Source of the DNA: Choanephora cucurbitarum
Taxonomy: Eukaryota; Mucoromycota; Mucoromycetes; Mucorales; Choanephoraceae
Assembly (NCBI GenBank): GCA_025331435.1
Contig: JAIWNI010000006.1
Location: forward strand, 372,001-436,000
Direction of reading: 5' to 3'
DNA length: 64,000 nucleotides
The notes below the pieces were generated by a model. That model did no database searches, was not told the origin of the DNA, and saw only the letters and a list, made by a program, of their open reading frames with translations. Position 1 is the stretch's first letter, and every line of letters begins with the position of its first letter. Both the position numbers and the translations under genes were made by a program. This document shows, piece by piece, positions 59,001 through 64,000 of the stretch.

Positions 59001-59316
59001 TGGATGCTGTGTCTACTTCTCTTGGCCTCTTTTTGCTTTGATCTACAAAAGAAGCAGATGGCGTAGCTGAATCAACCAAAGTAGATTCATGCTGTGTGTG
59101 GTCTATATTCGATGACAACAATTGCCATACACAAACAAGATCAGCTTTAGAAGAGAAAATAAGATAGAGATACCCAAAGTTACCTATAGTGTTGGATACA
59201 ATTGGTCTACATTCTGACTTGTGACTAGTGAGAATGATAGGTTGAACTGATATATTGAACCATTCTAAATGTTGCTTATAATTATCGTGTCTAATTTGAT
59301 CCACTCTATTTCTCAT
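56072..59316 (-). CDS. RecQ-family DNA helicase, BLM/Sgs1 type
   Basis: Three exons: 59316-57641, 57586-56269, 56209-56072; 1043 aa if the first exon is not spliced further. The N-terminus is acidic and Ser/Asp-rich. The helicase core has motif 0 FRPNQLEAINTTLKG, Walker A VLMPTGGGKSLCYQLPA (about residue 380), motif Ia VVSPLLSLMQDQ, DEAH in [20 protein letters not shown] (about 490), motif V VQVIAATIAFGMGIDKPDVR and motif VI YYQETGRAGRDG. The RQC zinc cluster is CRRKQIMGYF and CRRMCDNC; a winged helix follows, and an HRDC domain (CLQELKKTRQQVMAQFN ... LPLTDREFLLV) crosses the last intron. The family unwinds recombination intermediates with Top3/Rmi1. An 81-nt GT..AG segment (59183-59103) in exon 1 is stop-free and in frame, so it may be an intron. 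Confidence 0.92.
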
Positions 59317-59868
59317 ATGTTTTCTAGCGACAAGAAGATGATAAATAATCTAAAGAAAAAAGAATAAGCTTTAGACAATCAAAAAGAAAAAGAAAAAGCG
59401 CTGCGAAACTAATGCATACTTTTATCCAATCATGCTTAATTGCTGAGTGAGGTTTAGGTTAGACAAAAGTATGTTTCAAAAGGTTCAGACAGGAATAAAG
59501 TTACACTCTATGTCTTCAACTTCTGCTATAGTAGAAGCATCTTAGATACAATTATTCAGGAGGTTTTATGATAGAAAAGGCTTATTTTTATTATATTGAG
59601 AAGACGAGTAATGTATATAAAGATAACTACCCACAAAGTACAACAAAATAGAGTCTGTAAAACTCAAGGCCGAAATCATATCACTAAGAGTTTTAGCAGA
59701 AAGCCTTCATTTGTGTTGTCTCTAGCTATTGCTTCTTGGCATACTTCCTGTTAATTGTCAAGATCTTTTGTTTTTCTTGCTTGACATAAAATGCTGTATG
59801 TGTATGTGTATGTGTGTATTTACATAAATATATATAAAATCTAAATTACAAAATAGGTCCCACTCTTT
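59317..59868. other. intergenic, no gene seen
   Basis: Between the RecQ start (minus) and the 3' end of the Siva-like gene (minus); includes the RecQ promoter. A short TG/TA microsatellite lies at about 59796-59820. No coding signal. Confidence 0.5.
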
Positions 59869-60391
59869 CTAATGATCTTGTTTACATGACAAGCAGAACG
59901 CTTGAGTAACAGAAAGTGAATAACTAAGATAAAAATAAGTTAGATTGGCTCATAGCCAGAGAAAGAAAAAATAAACAAGCTTACTCTAATATACAACAGA
60001 CACTGCAGTAGAGAGACTGACAAGAAGCACATGGTTGAATGCAATTAGAGCATGTCATATTCTCACAAAAAGCACACTTTTCAGCTGCATTAGTTAGTGT
60101 CTGACAGCGATGGCATAATAATGAATTGGAGGTATCATTTCCATTTGAATTGAAATATTGATAGGAAGGATCTGTCTTCATCTTTTGTTGTTGAATAGTT
60201 TTTTGTGCTCTCATTAACATAGCAAACGTATTTTGAGCTTTTTTTTTGGGCATAAAAAAGTCAACGAATAGGTTTTGTTGCATTTGCTTTTTGTTACCTA
60301 TTTCTTGCTTTAGTGCAAGATCCTCTTTTGGCTTTTGTCGTAAAACATTAGCAAAACCTTCATCGTCATTACGTCTCTTTGTCATCTCCAA
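59869..60391 (-). CDS. Siva-like cysteine-rich zinc-binding protein
   Basis: Two exons, 60391-59985 and 59923-59869, with a GT..AG intron; 153 aa. The N-terminal half is basic (MTKRRNDDEGFANVLRQK, FFMPKKKAQ). The C-terminal half has the Siva pattern of spaced cysteines: CHRCQTLTNAAEKCAFCENM, TCSNCIQPCASCQSLYCSVC, then, after the intron, ILDYSLSVTQAFCLSC. The final block matches the animal SIVA1 end (C..CG.vDYs..YE..lC..C), which supports both the family call and the last intron. Animal Siva is an adaptor in apoptosis and p53 turnover; the role in fungi is not known to me. A second in-frame ATG lies two codons downstream. Confidence 0.75.
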
Positions 60392-60858
60392 AAAATTGAA
60401 AAATACATAAATCGCGCTTCTTGGTCTAAAAAAAAAAGTGTAAAACGCGTCTGATTTTGTATCACAGCCAGTTAGATAGACATAAACAAAGTTCGCAGCA
60501 TATCAACAAACTTAAGATAAAAGCCACTTTTATTTGCAAATGGTACCTGAAAAAGAAATTCTATGAGACATCTTGTTTCTGTTGGAACATGTTTCATTAT
60601 CACTAAAATGCCATTCCCTTTCTCTCTTATAACTAGTAGGACACATTGCATCTAACAAATAATTTGTTGAATCCTGCTTGATTTGTTCTATGAATAAGAT
60701 TAATGAAGCTGATTGGATAGACGCATGAATGGGGGCACAAAGGTTGACAGACCCTGGATAAATAATTTAGCAGTGACTGTCCTCTTCTAAAGATATAATA
60801 AACAACTCTAGAAAAAAGTTTGATCTTCTTTACATTTCATCTTTTCTTATACCTTAAA
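60392..60858. promoter_or_regulatory. divergent promoter region, Siva-like / Mix17-like genes
   Basis: 467 bp between two divergent start codons. AT-rich; AAATCGCGC near 60410 and ACGCGT near 60447 are the only GC-rich words. Specific factor sites cannot be assigned. Confidence 0.45.
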
Positions 60859-61565
60859 ATGCCTCGCCAAGTAAAGTTGTCTTTGCACTTTATGAAACGC
60901 TATAATTATTTACATATGCCTTTTTTCTTAACTTATCTGTGAATAGACTAGACGTTCTGCCCCTGCTCAACAAACTCGTCAAGCTCACACTATGCCTGCT
61001 CGTCAGGCCCCTCCCCCACCTGCCCCTAGACCTGCTCAACAACAGCAACAACATGCTCCTCCTCAGCAACAACATGCCATGACACCTGCTCCTGCTCCTG
61101 CTCCCCCTAGCCTTGCTCAAGCTGCTCCTCAACAACCTGGCTTGTTTGCTCAAAGTAAGCCATACAGAAACATATATAGATACAATTAAGCTTACATAAT
61201 TTTTTAATAGTGGCTACCACTGCTGCTGGTGTTGCTGTTGGTTCTGCTGTCGGTCACACTTTGGTAAGTAATCATTTATTTCTCAAGAAAAAACATCATT
61301 TATTAACAAAAATGAAAAGGCCAATGGTGTTTCTTCCATCTTTAGTGGTTCTTCTTCTGAACCTGAACAAGCTCAACCTCAACAACCTCAATATCAACCT
61401 CAACAATATCAACAGCAATACCAAGCTCCTCCTCAAGCCAATGCTTGTGAGGCTGACGCTAAGGCTTTTACCAACTGTCTCGAGACTAACAACAACGACT
61501 TCAATGCTTGTCAATGGTACCTTGAAGCTCTCAAGTCATGTCAACAAATGGCTGCTAGATATTAA
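60859..61565 (+). CDS. Mix17/CHCHD2-CHCHD10-type twin-CX9C mitochondrial protein
   Basis: Four exons: 60859-60870 (only MPRQ), 60947-61154, 61211-61263, 61320-61565; 172 aa. An Arg/Ser-rich start (MPRQTRRSAPAQQTRQ) could be a mitochondrial presequence. A Pro/Gln/Ala-rich linker follows, then a conserved hydrophobic Gly/Ala helix (MATTAAGVAVGSAVGHTLAN), a Gln-rich stretch, and a CHCH domain with CEADAKAFTNC and CQWYLEALKSC, two CX9C motifs. Such proteins enter the intermembrane space through the Mia40 relay and affect respiratory complexes and cristae. It converges with eIF3l, 180 bp apart. Confidence 0.9.
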
Positions 61566-61745
61566 TTTTTGGACAAATAAAGTTTGATTATTTCAAAAGA
61601 ATAAACATTTTTATAATACAAATCAGTAAGTTTTCAATTGAAATAAAATAGAGAGATATGAAATGTTTGAGAATATATAAAAGAAATGAATAACAATAAT
61701 AATAAGCATCTAATAAACAATAACTATAAAAAAAAATCATTTTTT

Positions 61746-63507
61746 TTAAGCCTTGCTTAATTCCAAGTTGGCTAAGATATCTTCACAACGGTTGATGTTA
61801 CGCAAGAACCAGTCACCATAACGACGACCAACCTTACTTTCAGCAATATGAACAACATCTTGCTTTAAGCAGAAGTCAAGATCAGAAGTAGGGAGGTATT
61901 CGCCTTCCAAAAGGTTGCCACTGACCCACTTGTATTGGCGTGACTTTTGCTTGAAAATCAACAGTTGAGTCTTGAGTTCTTCAGAATCAACTTCCAGGAA
62001 CTTAGCCAACTTTTCGATACCCATAGAAGTATAGAGCTTCATGAAAGAACGAAGAGTAGGAAGATTGATTTGGTTCTTAATGTCAGACATAAAGACCTTC
62101 AATTGGTTTTGGTGAGGATCAGCACCCTTTCCGGTGGGAGAGAGGAATTTAGGACAAGCGAATTGGAATAAGTCCATGTAGATAGGGAGGGATTCTTCGC
62201 CCTTTTGCATCTTAAACAGTTGTTCGCCGTACTTTTCACGCAATTGAGAGTGAATGTTTTCATCTAAACGAGTGGGACAAAGAGCAATACAGATAGCCAA
62301 AAGAGCATACATTTGGTCACCCTTCTTGGCAATTTGGTCGAATTGGTAAGAACGAGAGTGGTATTGCTTGGTTCTTTGGATGAAAGACAAAACGGTGGAG
62401 AAGGCCTTGATGGCATCAGCATAACGACGAAGCATCATGTAGGCAAAACCAACATAGTAGTAGGTAGTGACATGACAGGCAGTTACACGGGCAAACATGG
62501 CCTTCTTGTTCAAGACAATGTTGTCCATCATCTTCAGGGCAAGAATGTAATCACCCAAAAGACAGTGAACACGGACAAGGCCAATGATAGAGAAGTAACC
62601 CAACATCTTATAGAGAGGACGAGCACCATACTCACCAGCAGCTTCTGCCATATCACCTCCATTCTTGCTGACCAACAATTGCTCATTGATACGAGACTTT
62701 TGAATGAAAGAATAGAGTACATTCAAGACACTGTAACAGCTCCAAATTTGAGAGTTTTCTTGGATCAACTTGGCTTCAGCATCAGACTTGTTCTTGGTGC
62801 GATCACGGAAGTTACAGAAAGATTGGAATTGGTAGATGAATTCATCCACGATATCCCAAAGCCATTGATTGGGCAATTCTAATGTGACAGGAGCATCTGA
62901 GTCTAAACAACAGGATGTTAGTAACGCTTTCTATATACATGTATAAATCACACTTTACTCAAGATGTAATTGAAAAGATCACAGTAGTTTTCATAAGATT
63001 GGAAACGTTGTTCCAAAGTAGGGGTCAAGCGAGCATAAATGTGACGGTAGTAAAGCTCACGATACAATGTCAAGAAGACTTGGTCTATGTAAACAGAAGC
63101 ATTAGCTTGTATCGACGTATTAAAGAGTTAACAAAATTACCATCGTTGGCCAAGGAAGCAATGCTTTCAGCTTCAGGCCAAGCTTGCTTTTGATAATACT
63201 TTTCAGTCAACTTGTTGAAGGAACTGTCATAGATGTTGTGAAGTTCATAAACGTTGTTGTCAATCACATTGCGGTAGAAGTGAAGGATGAAGTTTCTAAC
63301 ACCATCAGGAATCTGGGTGGTGTTTGTTTGAGAAGCAGCAACTAGACTATCCGGTCAGTTTTTTTTTCTGTAGGCCAAATGAATAAAAGAGAAACTACCT
63401 TCAGTATCAAACGCGTCATCCACTTCGTTACTTTGAGAATAACGGGCTTGGGCAACGAGTTCGACTTCGGCAATCAAGTCATCTTCTTCAAAAGTATCTT
63501 GATACAT
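61746..63507 (-). CDS. eukaryotic translation initiation factor 3 subunit L
   Basis: Four exons: 63507-63399, 63341-63141, 63084-62959, 62902-61746; 530 aa, the usual size of eIF3l. The acidic N-terminus is [20 protein letters not shown]. Conserved blocks: [89 protein letters not shown], and a PCI-type C-terminal half ([33 protein letters not shown] helices, [27 protein letters not shown]). It is part of the PCI/MPN core of eIF3 that binds the 40S subunit. Budding yeast lacks this subunit, so the host has a full-size eIF3. Confidence 0.95.
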
Positions 63508-64000
63508 TTTTTTAGTATATTATGTATTGAAGAAAGAGAGGGAAAAAAAAAAGGCAATCTCGGTTTGCACTGACCCGCAAACTTAGAGAATTCACCCACC
63601 TTCTGTGCGGACTCATATAAAAATTCTATAGGTTAATCAGAAGGATCACAAGTCACGCTCTGGTGTAGATGCTTACTCAAGCCACCTTAAGGTCAGTTCA
63701 GCTGCATTTCAATTGTGTACCTGAACAATATAGTAGCATAGGAACATAACTTTCTCGGCAATGGATGCCTCTATTGCTCTTATAGTTATAGCTGTTGCTT
63801 AACGATACTGCAAGAGAAAGACAAGATACTTATGTAATAAGCTTGAGTCCTTTTAATCTACTGCCTTTTCTTTCTTGACGATTTGCGTTCAATATCATTT
63901 TGAGTTTTTATGCCCCACAACACTACTCTTGAAATTCAAAATTACTTGCTGCGGAACTCACGTACCAAGAATGGTTATCATTGCATCTATTTGACAGTAA
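63508..64000. other. eIF3l upstream region, no gene seen
   Basis: Promoter side of eIF3l, with a T/A-rich leader just before the ATG. To the window end I see only short frames; any neighbour would start beyond 64000. Confidence 0.5.

Noticed and set aside
62313..62882. 189-codon plus-strand frame opposite eIF3l
   Set aside because: Antisense shadow of a highly expressed, codon-biased gene.
1..64000. tRNA, rRNA or other structured RNA genes
   Set aside because: I looked for T-loop-like GGTTC(A/G)A(A/T)(C/T) contexts with matching stems and saw none convincing; GGTTCAAGCC at about 47237 lacks the arms.

Overview
The window is nuclear DNA of a filamentous fungus, most probably an early-diverging one of the Mucoromycota (Mucorales-like). 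It is AT-rich, and its genes are cut by many short GT..AG introns of roughly 45-90 nt. It carries two unlike cell-wall carbohydrate-esterase-4 (CE4) proteins, an L1-type LINE, small Tc1/mariner-type inverted-repeat elements, and orthologues of conserved eukaryotic housekeeping proteins. I rebuilt gene models by joining reading frames at splice sites; spans below run from start to stop codon and exons are listed in each entry.

Layout. 0.6-4.3 kb: three minus-strand genes, a CE4-like GPI protein that has lost its zinc ligands, a GATA-finger plus PHD-finger protein, and a WKF-domain (C7orf50-like) protein. 5.7-7.5 kb: a Golgi alpha-1,3-mannosyltransferase (GT71/MNN1). 7.5-11 kb: gene-poor, with transposon relics. 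11.0-12.4 kb: a C2-domain protein. 15.0-18.8 kb: an SSD1-like RNB-fold RNA-binding protein whose catalytic motif is degenerate. 18.9-25.2 kb: a minus-strand LINE with ORF1 and ORF2, itself interrupted by a second, 5'-truncated LINE flanked by a 14-bp target-site duplication. 25.2-28.1 kb: tandem repeats and decayed sequence. 28.1-37.2 kb: a dense block with a tyrosine-type aminotransferase, an apparently active CE4 deacetylase, a SAM methyltransferase, an SR splicing protein and glycyl-tRNA synthetase.

38.3-52.6 kb: a pair of near-identical inverted repeats of about 3.14 kb around an 8.04-kb spacer. Recognisable coding remains in the spacer (RalGAP-like, hotdog thioesterase, small secreted protein, a hexapeptide-repeat frame) are all broken. 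53.3-63.5 kb: again dense and intact, with an ataxin-2/Pbp1 homologue, a BLM/Sgs1-type RecQ helicase, a Siva-like cysteine-rich protein, a Mix17/CHCHD2-type mitochondrial twin-CX9C protein and eIF3 subunit L.

The genes are independent transcription units, as usual in fungi. Several concern RNA and translation (SSD1-like, SR protein, Pbp1, GlyRS, eIF3l, WKF) and several the cell wall or secretory pathway (two CE4, GT71). Nothing forms an obvious biosynthetic cluster. The most unusual items are the large inverted repeat with its pseudogene-rich spacer, the nested LINE, the CE4 pseudoenzyme, and the fungal Siva-like gene.
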